Of a stretch of 64,000 bases of DNA, positions 8,502 through 16,026 are shown one piece after another. The notes under the pieces are model-generated. The model saw only the letters and a list, made by a program, of their open reading frames with translations. It did no database searches and was not told where the DNA came from. Source of the stretch: Verrucomicrobium spinosum DSM 4136 = JCM 18804 (GTDB lineage: Bacteria; Verrucomicrobiota; Verrucomicrobiia; Verrucomicrobiales; Verrucomicrobiaceae); assembly GCF_000172155.1 (NCBI RefSeq), contig NZ_ABIZ01000001.1, positions 992,001-1,056,000 on the forward strand, written 5' to 3'. Numbering within the stretch: the stretch's first letter is position 1; the number at the start of each line of letters is the position of its first letter. A program made the position numbers and the translations under genes.

Positions 8502-8566
8502 GTAGTTCAAACTTTAGTTTGCTCAGTCCGCGGCAGGCTTCCTGAGCAAACTAAAGTTTGAACTAC
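8502..8566. repeat. Perfect 25-bp inverted repeat (REP-like element)
   Basis: The 25 bases at 8502-8526, starting GTAGTTCAAACTTTAG, recur as an exact reverse complement at 8542-8566, with a 15-bp GC-rich spacer between. There is no T-run in either direction. A second small palindrome, CCGACAGAGACTGTCGG, lies near 8628-8644. The stretch 8567-8809 otherwise shows nothing coding on either strand. Confidence 0.8.
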
Positions 8567-8800
8567 AAGCCGAACCTCGTCAGCGGGGATGGGGTGCTTG
8601 AACCTGCAATCCTGCGGCGACTGAGCCGACAGAGACTGTCGGACTACCCCTGTGGCGATCCGGTGACGTCGTCCGATGGTCCCCGTCGGGCTTGGGAGCG
8701 GAAGAGATTGCGAAAAACATCAAGGGCGTACTGGGATCTCAGCGCGCTTTCCCATATCAGGCCGGGCATCGGCGACCATCATCGGCGTCCATCTCTACCT

Positions 8801-8841
8801 CCGAAACAAAACACCCGGGGAACTCTCGTTCACCGGGTGTT
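8801..8841 (-). terminator. Terminator of the cysHDN operon
   Basis: On the minus strand AACACCCGG (8841-8833) pairs with CCGGGTGTT (8818-8810), followed by TTGTTTCGG. It lies about 48 bp after the cysN stop codon. Confidence 0.8.
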
Positions 8842-8888
8842 GAAGCAGATGCAGAAGCTGAAACAATCAGGTCGCTCCTCGAACTGGC

Positions 8889-10208
8889 CTAGATGGCAAA
8901 CTCGTCGGTGCTCTTGGTGGAGTCATCGCCTACTGCGCGGAGGATCATGCCCGCTGCCACCGTGTTGTTGGTCTGTTCATCCACGAGAATAAAGCTCCCC
9001 GTGGTGCGGTTCGTGGCGTAGGAATCAAAGAACAACGGGGAGGCGCAGCGCAGGCGAATGCAGCCGATGTCGTTCAAGCCAAACTCGGTCGGGCCGGGAA
9101 CGCGCTCCATGGTGCTGATGTTCACCTTGTAAAGCAGGTCCGGTACGGACGCCCGCACCGTGCGGGTGGTGTGGCGCAGATAGAACTTGCCCCGGGGTTT
9201 GAGCGGTTTTTCCGTGAACCAGCAGATCATCGCATCGATGTGCTGGCTGTGCTGGGGTGGCTCGTCCGCCTTGGCGATGAGGTCGCCACGGCTGATGTCG
9301 ATCTCGTGGGCCAGCGTGAGGGAATAGCTCAGCATGGGGATCGCCTCTTCCTTCGCCCCTTCCAGGGTGTGGATGCCGGTGATCTGCGTGCTCATGCCAG
9401 CGGGATAGGCAGTGATTTCATCGCCCACCTTGAAAGTGCCACTGGCCATGCGGCCGGCGAAGCCACGGAAGTCGTGATATTCATCCGACTGGGGGCGGAT
9501 GACCCACTGCACGGGGAACCGGGCGCTGCCTTCAGACTCGCCCACGTGCACCTGCACACTCTCCAGGTGCTCCAGCAGCGGCTTGCCGGTGAACCAGGGC
9601 ATGTTGGCGGACTTGTCCACCACGTTGTCCCCGTTGAGGGCGCTCATGGGGATGACCGTAACGTTGACCTTGTTTTCCAGGCCGGCGCGGAACTGCTCAA
9701 AGTCAGCCAGGATCTGGTTGTAACGCTCCTCGCTGAAGTCCACGAGGTCCATCTTGTTGATGGCCAGGACGATCTGTTCGATCCGCAAGAGGGATGCCAG
9801 GAAGGTGTGGCGGCGGGTTTGCTCCACCACGCCATGACGGGCGTCCACCAGGATGATGGCTAGGTCTGCCGTCGATGCACCAGTCACCATGTTGCGGGTG
9901 TACTGGATGTGGCCGGGGGTGTCTGCGATGATGAACTTGCGCTTGGGCGTCGCGAAGTAACGGTAGGCCACATCGATGGTGATGCCCTGCTCGCGCTCAG
10001 CGCGGAGGCCATCGGTCAGCAGAGCCAGATTCACGTGCTCATCGCCGCGTCGCTTGGACGATTCTTCGACCGCCAGAAGCTGGTCTTCGAAGATGGACTT
10101 GGAATCGTAGAGCAGGCGGCCGATCAACGTGCTTTTACCGTCATCCACGCTGCCGGCGGTGGTGAAGCGGAGGAGGCTGGATTCGGTGGGATTGACGAGA
10201 AGATCCAT
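8889..10208 (-). CDS. cysN: Sulfate adenylyltransferase subunit 1 (GTPase)
   Basis: A 439-residue translation-factor-like GTPase that couples GTP hydrolysis to formation of adenosine 5'-phosphosulfate by CysD. It shows the P-loop GSVDDGKSTLIGRL (about 19-32), the switch sequence DTPGH (about 94-98) and NKMD (about 149-152), then the beta-barrel domains of EF-Tu-like proteins. The length fits CysN without the C-terminal APS kinase (CysC) domain found in some fused forms, so APS kinase must be encoded elsewhere if PAPS is made. It is the last gene of cysH-cysD-cysN, 66 bp after cysD, and is followed by a terminator. Confidence 0.96.
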   Translation of the reverse strand: MDLLVNPTESSLLRFTTAGSVDDGKSTLIGRLLYDSKSIFEDQLLAVEESSKRRGDEHVNLALLTDGLRAEREQGITIDVAYRYFATPKRKFIIADTPGHIQYTRNMVTGASTADLAIILVDARHGVVEQTRRHTFLASLLRIEQIVLAINKMDLVDFSEERYNQILADFEQFRAGLENKVNVTVIPMSALNGDNVVDKSANMPWFTGKPLLEHLESVQVHVGESEGSARFPVQWVIRPQSDEYHDFRGFAGRMASGTFKVGDEITAYPAGMSTQITGIHTLEGAKEEAIPMLSYSLTLAHEIDISRGDLIAKADEPPQHSQHIDAMICWFTEKPLKPRGKFYLRHTTRTVRASVPDLLYKVNISTMERVPGPTEFGLNDIGCIRLRCASPLFFDSYATNRTTGSFILVDEQTNNTVAAGMILRAVGDDSTKSTDEFAI

Positions 10209-10274
10209 ACAAACTGTTTTTTCCTAGAAGCGGAGGGAAAGGAGGGGGCGGAACGGGGCCGGGTGAATCTCAAC

Positions 10275-11186
10275 TCAGAAGTAACCTTCCTTCTTGCGGT
10301 CCTCCATGGCTGTCTCAGAGCGGCGGTCGTCTGCGCGGGTCCCGCGCTCGGTCTGCCGGGCGGCAGCCACCTCGGCCACCACATCGTCAATGCTGCTGGC
10401 ATCGGAGAGAACGGCGCCTGTGCAGGTGGCATCGCCCACGGTACGGAAGCGCACTGTCATTTCCTGGATCCGGGGTTTTTCCTCATCCAGGAGCTGGACG
10501 AAGCCGGTCTCGGCATCCAGAAGCTGGCCATGGCGCTCGATGACCCGGCGCTGGTGGGAGAAGTAGAGATTCGGCAGGGGGATGTTTTCCTGGCGGATGT
10601 ACTGCCAGACGTCCATCTCTGTCCAGTTGCTCAGCGGGAACACGCGGAAGTGCTCGCCATAGTTCTTGCGGCCGTTGAAGATGTTCCAGAGCTCAGGGCG
10701 CTGGTTCTTGGGGTCCCACTGGCCAAACTCATCGCGATGGGAGAAGAAGCGCTCCTTGGCGCGGGCCTTCTCTTCATCACGGCGTCCGCCGCCCAGGCAG
10801 GCGTCATATTCATGCGCTTCGATCGTGTCGAGGAGCGTCACCGTCTGTAGCTTGTTGCGGCTGGCGTTGTGGCCCTTTTCCTCGACTGCGCGACCTTCAT
10901 CAATGCTTTTCTGCACGGAGCCCACCACGAGGGTGGCTTTGATCTCATTCACGAACCAGTCGCGGTATTCAATCGCCTCCGGGAAGTTGTGCCCGGTGTC
11001 GATATGAACTAGCGGGAAGGGGAGGTGCGCTGGATGGAAAGCTTTGCGGGCGAGCCAGGCCATGACGATCGAGTCTTTGCCGCCGGAGAACAGCATGGCG
11101 GGCTTGCCAAACTGGGCCGCCGTCTCGCGCAAGATGTAGATCGCCTCGCTTTCGAGGTACTGGAGGTGCGTGATGGAGGATGACAT
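10275..11186 (-). CDS. cysD: Sulfate adenylyltransferase subunit 2
   Basis: ATP-pyrophosphatase family enzyme adenylating sulfate to APS with CysN in the cytoplasm. The PP-loop SGGKDSIVMAWLA is near residues 34-46. The family signature HIDTGHNFPEAIEYRD follows at about 62-77, and the C-terminal half has the typical FPLSNWTEMDVWQYI segment. The start at 11186 (MSSSITHLQ) gives 303 residues, close to the 302 of E. coli CysD, and aligns with its N-terminus; an in-frame ATG at 11219 would add 11 unrelated residues. Neither has a clear ribosome binding site. It lies between cysH (65 bp upstream of this start) and cysN. Confidence 0.95.
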   Translation of the reverse strand: MSSSITHLQYLESEAIYILRETAAQFGKPAMLFSGGKDSIVMAWLARKAFHPAHLPFPLVHIDTGHNFPEAIEYRDWFVNEIKATLVVGSVQKSIDEGRAVEEKGHNASRNKLQTVTLLDTIEAHEYDACLGGGRRDEEKARAKERFFSHRDEFGQWDPKNQRPELWNIFNGRKNYGEHFRVFPLSNWTEMDVWQYIRQENIPLPNLYFSHQRRVIERHGQLLDAETGFVQLLDEEKPRIQEMTVRFRTVGDATCTGAVLSDASSIDDVVAEVAAARQTERGTRADDRRSETAMEDRKKEGYF

Positions 11187-11251
11187 GGAAGAAGTCTGAG
11201 ACTGGAGGCGGGATGACATGGGCGGGCGGGCTGGCAGGTCAAGGCGGGGCG

Positions 11252-11914
11252 TTAGCCCTTGGCGACATCAGTCACGAGCTTCGCGTGCAGGCCGCACTCG
11301 TGTTTTTCATCACCTTTGGCAGGATCGTAGTAGGTGCGCTCGTTGGGCAATTCGAACTCAGCGAGGTAGGCCTCCATTTCCACCGGGGTCCAGTCGAGGA
11401 TGGGGTTCACTTTCAACGTTTGGAACTTCTCATCCCACATCACGGGCTTGAGGGTGGCAGCGCGCTGCGGGTTTTGCTCCTTGCGCAGAGCGGTGATCCA
11501 CACGGTGGGAGCGAGTTCTCTCATGCCGCGCTCGAACGGTTCCAGCTTCATGATGCGGCTGAAGCTTTCCACGCGCTCCACCTCATCCGGCATGGGGATG
11601 CTCCCCCCATTGAGGGCCAGCCAGTGAGCGGCGGTCATGAGGGGCAGGTAAGGGCGGAGGTTCAAAGAGAGCTGGGCGCGGCTCTTTTCCGCGAAACGAT
11701 AAGTCTCGGGCAGATTGGTGCCGTGATCCACCCAGAGCACAGGGATATCTGCCTGAGCCTGGGTGGCGAGATGCAGGATGACCGCTTCGTACGGACGGAA
11801 GTTCGTCGTTACGATCGCTTTTCCCGCAGCTTGCTCGATGGCCCAGCGGGTGAGTTCCAAGGGGGAAAGGCCCTTTACAGTATCATTGAGAGCGGCAACC
11901 TGGTCGGGAGTCAT
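11252..11914 (-). CDS. cysH: Phosphoadenylyl-sulfate reductase (PAPS/APS reductase family)
   Basis: A 220-residue cytoplasmic enzyme reducing (phospho)adenylyl sulfate to sulfite with thioredoxin. The C-terminal catalytic motif ECGLH is present near residue 210. The paired Cys motifs that bind the 4Fe-4S cluster of APS-type reductases (CC...CxxC) are absent, so it resembles the PAPS-specific E. coli type (inference). It is the first gene of the minus-strand operon with cysD and cysN. A near-consensus promoter ends only 9 bp before the start codon. Confidence 0.93.
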   Translation of the reverse strand: MTPDQVAALNDTVKGLSPLELTRWAIEQAAGKAIVTTNFRPYEAVILHLATQAQADIPVLWVDHGTNLPETYRFAEKSRAQLSLNLRPYLPLMTAAHWLALNGGSIPMPDEVERVESFSRIMKLEPFERGMRELAPTVWITALRKEQNPQRAATLKPVMWDEKFQTLKVNPILDWTPVEMEAYLAEFELPNERTYYDPAKGDEKHECGLHAKLVTDVAKG

Positions 11915-11923
11915 GGGGCCGCG

Positions 11924-11952
11924 AAATTAATTCCCATTTCCCGATATGACAA
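11924..11952 (-). promoter_or_regulatory. Sigma-70-type promoter of cysHDN, near-leaderless
   Basis: On the minus strand TTGTCA (11952-11947), a 17-bp spacer, then TAATTT (11929-11924). The cysH ATG begins at 11914, leaving 9 bp, so the transcript would have a leader of only a few bases. Confidence 0.6.
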
Positions 11953-12053
11953 GTAGGAAATAGAAACTTCCGCTGTGGTTTAGCTGAAGTTTCCCCCTCT
12001 TTTGGCCTTGGATGTGCAGTGGTGCACAAGGCGTGAAATGCCGTCCCCTCGAT

Positions 12054-12080
12054 TTGCTCCTGCATCGTATTTTGTATAAG
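12054..12080 (+). promoter_or_regulatory. Possible promoter of clpS, near-leaderless
   Basis: TTGCTC (12054-12059) and TATAAG (12075-12080), 15-bp spacer, 8 bp before the clpS ATG. The short spacer makes the -35 assignment uncertain; the -10 is good. Confidence 0.4.
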
Positions 12081-12088
12081 ATCAGACT

Positions 12089-12385
12089 ATGCCCTCCATC
12101 GCCACTCCCGATAAACAGACCTTGGTCGAGACCGACCCGAGCGTGGCTCTGGATTCACCCTGGCATGTGATTATTCACAACGACCCGGTGAATTTGATGA
12201 GCTACGTTGCCCATGTGATTCGAAAGATCTTTGGTTACCCAGACAAGGAGGCGCAGCGTCTCATGCTTCAAGTGCACCAGGAGGGGCGCAGCCAGGTGTG
12301 GACGGGGCGCCGGGAAAAAGCGGAGCACTACGTTCGGGAACTGCATGGGCACCAGTTGCTCGCCACCTTGGAGAAGTCAGACTAG
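12089..12385 (+). CDS. clpS: ATP-dependent Clp protease adaptor ClpS
   Basis: A 98-residue adaptor that hands N-end-rule substrates to ClpAP/ClpCP. The core WHVIIHNDPVNLMSYVAHV (about 25-43) holds the conserved N-degron pocket residues (NDP, then M), followed by the helix FGYPDKEAQRLMLQVHQEG. It resembles the actinobacterial form of ClpS more than the proteobacterial one (judged by eye). Its stop is 15 bp before the start of a DUF2017-like gene, an arrangement also typical of actinobacteria. Confidence 0.93.
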   Translation: MPSIATPDKQTLVETDPSVALDSPWHVIIHNDPVNLMSYVAHVIRKIFGYPDKEAQRLMLQVHQEGRSQVWTGRREKAEHYVRELHGHQLLATLEKSD

Positions 12386-12400
12386 AGGAGTGTTGTGCCC

Positions 12401-12943
12401 ATGCGATTGAGCGTTCAAAAGGCCATGGGAACGTGGCAGTTGGGAGACATGGAGGACATCCATGTCACATTGCTGCGGCAGGCAGCGGAAGATGCGAGCA
12501 TGACCGATTGTCCTGAGGGACGGGCTCGGTTGGGGCCCAGCCCCGTGGCTGCCAAGGACGAGTTGCGCGAGGGCGAGTTCCTGGAGGACTGGTCCGAGTT
12601 CGTCACTGAAGATCTTGAGAATCAGTTCGCCGAGGATGTCGGGACCTTGCTCGCGGATTTGGATGGCCTGGAGACCCTCACCTTGGAGGATGAGCCCGAC
12701 GAGGAGCGCTACCGGGTGTCCATCCCGCTCGATCATGGCATGGCCTGGTTTAGCGCTCTCAATCAAGCGCGGCTGATGCTGGATTTGCGTTTCATGCTGC
12801 ATCCAGGGGGACAGGAATTCGAACCGCACCCTGATCCGGACATCGTCAAGGGGGTGGACTTCTCCGAGCGCTTTACTGCCTACATGCGTTATGAATTTTA
12901 TGCTGTTGTGCAGGAATGGCTGGTAAAAGAGGTCTTGGAGTGA
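12401..12943 (+). CDS. DUF2017-like protein downstream of clpS
   Basis: About 180 residues, acidic and probably cytoplasmic. The family call rests on position right after clpS and on the C-terminal pattern (LNQARLMLDLRFML, then a helical EFYAVVQEWLVKEVLE segment), similar in style to actinobacterial DUF2017, whose gene follows clpS. Function unknown; a role in Clp-dependent turnover is inference. A Shine-Dalgarno-like AGAGGAG (12384-12390) sits 10 bp before ATG 12401. A GTG at 12395 in the same frame would leave only 4 bp and is less likely. Confidence 0.6.
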   Translation: MRLSVQKAMGTWQLGDMEDIHVTLLRQAAEDASMTDCPEGRARLGPSPVAAKDELREGEFLEDWSEFVTEDLENQFAEDVGTLLADLDGLETLTLEDEPDEERYRVSIPLDHGMAWFSALNQARLMLDLRFMLHPGGQEFEPHPDPDIVKGVDFSERFTAYMRYEFYAVVQEWLVKEVLE

Positions 12944-13021
12944 GGATCGAAGTGGGGGGCTGAACGAATCTTCATTTGAGGAGAGGGAAAGTGGCTCGTA
13001 GCGCTGACTTCCCCCCGAAGA

Positions 13022-13753
13022 ATGAAGTTCTCCCTCCCCCGTCTCCTTTCCCCACTTCCGCCTGCCGGGGAGCAGGAGATCAAGTTTCTCATACCCCGAA
13101 GCCAGTCCCCTGCATTCCGTTCCTGGTTGCAGGCACAGTTTGTGACCCATCCTGCGCATGGGCTGTGCACGGTGTGCTCCATCTACTTTGACACGCCGGA
13201 TCAGGCCTCCTTCCGTGAGAAGGAGGCCAGCGACTACTTCAAATCCAAGTATCGCATCCGTTGGTACGCCTCCCCCGCAGGGGAGATCCTGCCCGTGCCA
13301 GCCCATCTGGAGGTCAAGCTCAAGGAGGGAGTGGCGCGGACGAAGCACCGCGTGGCGTTGCCCATTCCTGCGGCGACACTGGCCGGCTGGCCGCTGGATG
13401 ATTTGCGGCTTGCTGACCTGTATCGGTCGCACCTTCCCGCAGAGGTGCAGCTTCCTGCTGGAGGGCTGAGGCCGGTCGTGGAGATTCGCTACCTCAGGCA
13501 GCGTTGGCAGCATGCCGTCTTCTCTGAAACTTTCTGCCTGGACTCAGACATCCGCGCCGTGCGCGCCCGCACTGGCGTGATGCCGCCGGCGCATGGTGGG
13601 ATTTTGCCCTTTGATGTGTTTGAGCAAAAGGGGGGCAGCATTCATCCATTGCCCTCTCTGCGGGCTCTTCCGCGCTTTGGTGCCCGGCGAGCTGCGGTCT
13701 CCAAGTACTTTTTGACGGTGCGTAATCTTCAACCCCACGGCGAGCTGGCATGA
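13022..13753 (+). CDS. VTC domain protein (polyphosphate polymerase-like)
   Basis: A 243-residue VTC domain, the tunnel fold that in yeast Vtc4 polymerises inorganic phosphate from ATP. Typical elements are EIKFLI near 19-24, SIYFDTPD (about 53-60), KYRIRWY (about 74-80), HLEVKLKEG (about 94-102) with a following TKHR, and the final KYFLTV segment: the alternating basic and acidic residues lining the tunnel. Its stop overlaps the next gene by 4 bp (ATGA), so the two are translationally coupled. In many bacteria VTC, DUF4956 and CotH genes travel together; the shared job may concern polyphosphate or surface phosphorylation (inference). Confidence 0.85.
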   Translation: MKFSLPRLLSPLPPAGEQEIKFLIPRSQSPAFRSWLQAQFVTHPAHGLCTVCSIYFDTPDQASFREKEASDYFKSKYRIRWYASPAGEILPVPAHLEVKLKEGVARTKHRVALPIPAATLAGWPLDDLRLADLYRSHLPAEVQLPAGGLRPVVEIRYLRQRWQHAVFSETFCLDSDIRAVRARTGVMPPAHGGILPFDVFEQKGGSIHPLPSLRALPRFGARRAAVSKYFLTVRNLQPHGELA

Positions 13754-14466
13754 CTATTGAGGAACTTAAACGCGCTGCTGGCGTGGTGATGTTTGGCGGA
13801 GATGTGCGGGAGGTGGCGGATCTCGGATTGGCCACGCTTTCCCTGAGCCTGACCGCATCTCTGGCATCATCGATTCTATTGTCCTGGGCTTACAGCGCGT
13901 TCTTTGGTTCCAGGGCCACTGGCAGCAATGTGCATCGAGCCTTCCCGTTGATCAGCCTGGCGGTGACAGCCATTTTCATCTGTGTGCAGTTCTCGCTGCC
14001 GCTGTCATTAGGGCTGCTGGGGTCACTGTCCATCGTCCGCTTCCGCACCCCCATCAAGGAGCCGGAGGAGATTGGCTTCATCATGCTGGTGATAGCCTCA
14101 GCCCTGTGTTGCGCCTCGTTTAATGTAGCCTTCCTCATCGCCATCCTGGCAGCCGCTGGTGTGGCCATGGCGATTCTGCGCTGGAGCCCGGGCTTTCTGA
14201 GTCGCCGCTCCGGATCAGGCACCCTCGTCATCCGCTGCAGTGTGGATCAATATCGCACCGCCTTGCCCGCACTGGTGCCGATCATTGAGGCCCACCTGAG
14301 TCGTCCCTCCTTCGACAGTCTTTCTACGGCAGACAGCGAGTGCGTGCTCACGTGGTCTTTCCAAAAGGTCTCGCTGACAAAATCCGCCGAGCTGGAGCAG
14401 AAGCTTCAGCAGCAACTCCCAGATGCCAAGTTGGGGCTCTACTACCACGGCCACGCCAATGCTTGA
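13750..14466 (+). CDS. DUF4956 membrane protein
   Basis: A 238-residue integral membrane protein of the DUF4956 family. Hydrophobic segments lie at about 25-48, 64-90 and 109-142, and the conserved loop SIVRFRTPIKEPEEIGFIML (about 93-112) between them is the family signature. The C-terminal ~80 residues form a soluble ferredoxin-like-looking domain. Its ATG overlaps the stop of the VTC gene, and its own end overlaps the CotH start by 8 bp, so the three genes form one translational unit. Molecular role unknown. Confidence 0.85.
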   Translation: MTIEELKRAAGVVMFGGDVREVADLGLATLSLSLTASLASSILLSWAYSAFFGSRATGSNVHRAFPLISLAVTAIFICVQFSLPLSLGLLGSLSIVRFRTPIKEPEEIGFIMLVIASALCCASFNVAFLIAILAAAGVAMAILRWSPGFLSRRSGSGTLVIRCSVDQYRTALPALVPIIEAHLSRPSFDSLSTADSECVLTWSFQKVSLTKSAELEQKLQQQLPDAKLGLYYHGHANA

Positions 14467-15982
14467 GCCGCCCTCCCAACTGGAGCTTCGACCCGTTGCC
14501 CACCCCCGCAGACGCTCCCTGCTGGTGGTGCCGTGCGCCATGCTGCTGCTCGGAGTGGCCGTTCTGGTGGAGTTCTTTCCACTGGAAGGTTTGGAGGCTT
14601 ACCAGGACAGGTCGGCACCTGAACTGGTGTTGGGGCGCGATGAGGTGACGAGCCGCAACGCTGCGCTCATTCGTATGGGCCTGCTCAAGATGAGCCACAA
14701 GTTTTGCGAACCCGAGGACCTGGCCGCGTTTTCGGAAGAGGCGGTGGCCTTGTTCAAGCAGCCGTGTCCCGCTCCATCGGCTGCCTTGCTGGAGCAGGGT
14801 AGCCCGCCTTCCACGGCTTTGCTCGCGTCCCGGGTTGCGGCGTTGCCGGCGGACATGGTGGTCGTCTCCATCGTTTGCCGCAGCAGTGAACTCTTTGATC
14901 CCGATCATGGTATCGTCACGCATCCGCTGGAGCACAACCGGGAGGCGGAGCGTCCTGCATGGTTTTCTGCCTGGCAAAATTCACGGTTGCTCATCGAGTC
15001 TCCCATTGGGCTCCGGGTTCATGGGGGGCACAGCCGCACGCTTCCTGCAAAGAGCTTCGCCCTTCGGTTCCGGGAAGAATATGGCGGCCGTGAGACCGGT
15101 CCGGCAGGTTTGTTCTTTGGAGCGGAAGCTCCTCCCGTTCGAGAGTTGGTGCTGAGCAATGCGGACCACCCCAGCCGCTTCAATGCCGCTCTCGCCACGG
15201 AGATCGCCACCCTCGCGGGTTGCAAGGTTTCCCGGTGTGTGCCTGCGATCGTGTATCTCAATGGGACCGAGATTCGCTCTCCCTTCTTCATCTATGAGCA
15301 TCAGTCCCCGGACTTCGTGCAGGGTCGGTTCGGGCTTGCAGACGTGGACTGGGTCCGCCTGAAGTCCCGGGAACCCGTGGAAAACGAAGCCTACATTGAG
15401 TGGCGTCGTTGGGTCCGTCGCCCTCGCAACCCCATCCTCATGGAGGAAGAGGCGGCCAAGTTCAATCTCCAGGATCTGAACGCCTGGGTCCTGGCCATGA
15501 GCTTCACCGCTACGGGTGACAACAACCAGGGAGCTTATTTCCGCGACCGGCGGAATCCCCGGGCGGTCTGGCAATCACTGGTCTGGGACATGGATTGGGC
15601 GTTTGACGAGGGCGTGCATCAAACGGCCCAGGGGCCATTGCGTCCCTCCACAGATTCTTTCAAGGTGCTGCTGGGGGATCGTGCCCGGCTCTTCAACCGG
15701 CTTTTCGATAACAATGAGGAGTACCGAGAGGCTTATCAGCAGTATGTCCGGGAGCGATTGAGCCGTCAGTTAAGCCGGGAGACCGTCCTCAAACTGATGG
15801 ATCGCTACGAGAGTCTGGCCTGCCGTCATCCGTCCTCCAGTCCCAAGCTCATGGCGGTGATGAAAACCACGCGCGCCTTTCTGGAGCGTCGCCATGCGGA
15901 GTACGAAGGCCTGCTGAAGGAGCGGGTGCGCGAGGCGCTCTCCGGTGCCAGAGGAGAATCGCGCCCTCTGGCGGAAAGGTGA
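14459..15982 (+). CDS. CotH kinase family protein, membrane-anchored
   Basis: A 507-residue protein. One membrane segment near the N-terminus (about 21-40, RSLLVVPCAMLLLGVAVLVE) precedes a CotH domain. CotH proteins are secreted or surface protein kinases, known from spore coat assembly. Visible motifs: GLRVHGGHSRTLPAKSFALR with the catalytic-type Lys, a LVLSNADHPSRFN segment, and the metal-binding WDMDWAFDEG. The start at 14459 lies inside the end of the DUF4956 gene; a farther upstream in-frame start (14423) would overlap more and lacks support. Forms a trio with VTC and DUF4956 genes. Confidence 0.88.
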   Translation: MLEPPSQLELRPVAHPRRRSLLVVPCAMLLLGVAVLVEFFPLEGLEAYQDRSAPELVLGRDEVTSRNAALIRMGLLKMSHKFCEPEDLAAFSEEAVALFKQPCPAPSAALLEQGSPPSTALLASRVAALPADMVVVSIVCRSSELFDPDHGIVTHPLEHNREAERPAWFSAWQNSRLLIESPIGLRVHGGHSRTLPAKSFALRFREEYGGRETGPAGLFFGAEAPPVRELVLSNADHPSRFNAALATEIATLAGCKVSRCVPAIVYLNGTEIRSPFFIYEHQSPDFVQGRFGLADVDWVRLKSREPVENEAYIEWRRWVRRPRNPILMEEEAAKFNLQDLNAWVLAMSFTATGDNNQGAYFRDRRNPRAVWQSLVWDMDWAFDEGVHQTAQGPLRPSTDSFKVLLGDRARLFNRLFDNNEEYREAYQQYVRERLSRQLSRETVLKLMDRYESLACRHPSSSPKLMAVMKTTRAFLERRHAEYEGLLKERVREALSGARGESRPLAER

Positions 15983-16026
15983 TTCGCCTGACAAAAAGTA
16001 CGCTTTTATGACGTAGTTCTCCGGCC

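Noticed and set aside
8502-8566. Reading the 25-bp inverted repeat as a transcription terminator
   Set aside because: No T-run follows in either direction and both neighbours have their own terminators.
8558-8992. A plus-strand frame across the REP region and the end of cysN
   Set aside because: It runs through the inverted repeat, the cysN terminator and the cysN coding end; translation is Arg/Ser/Pro-biased.
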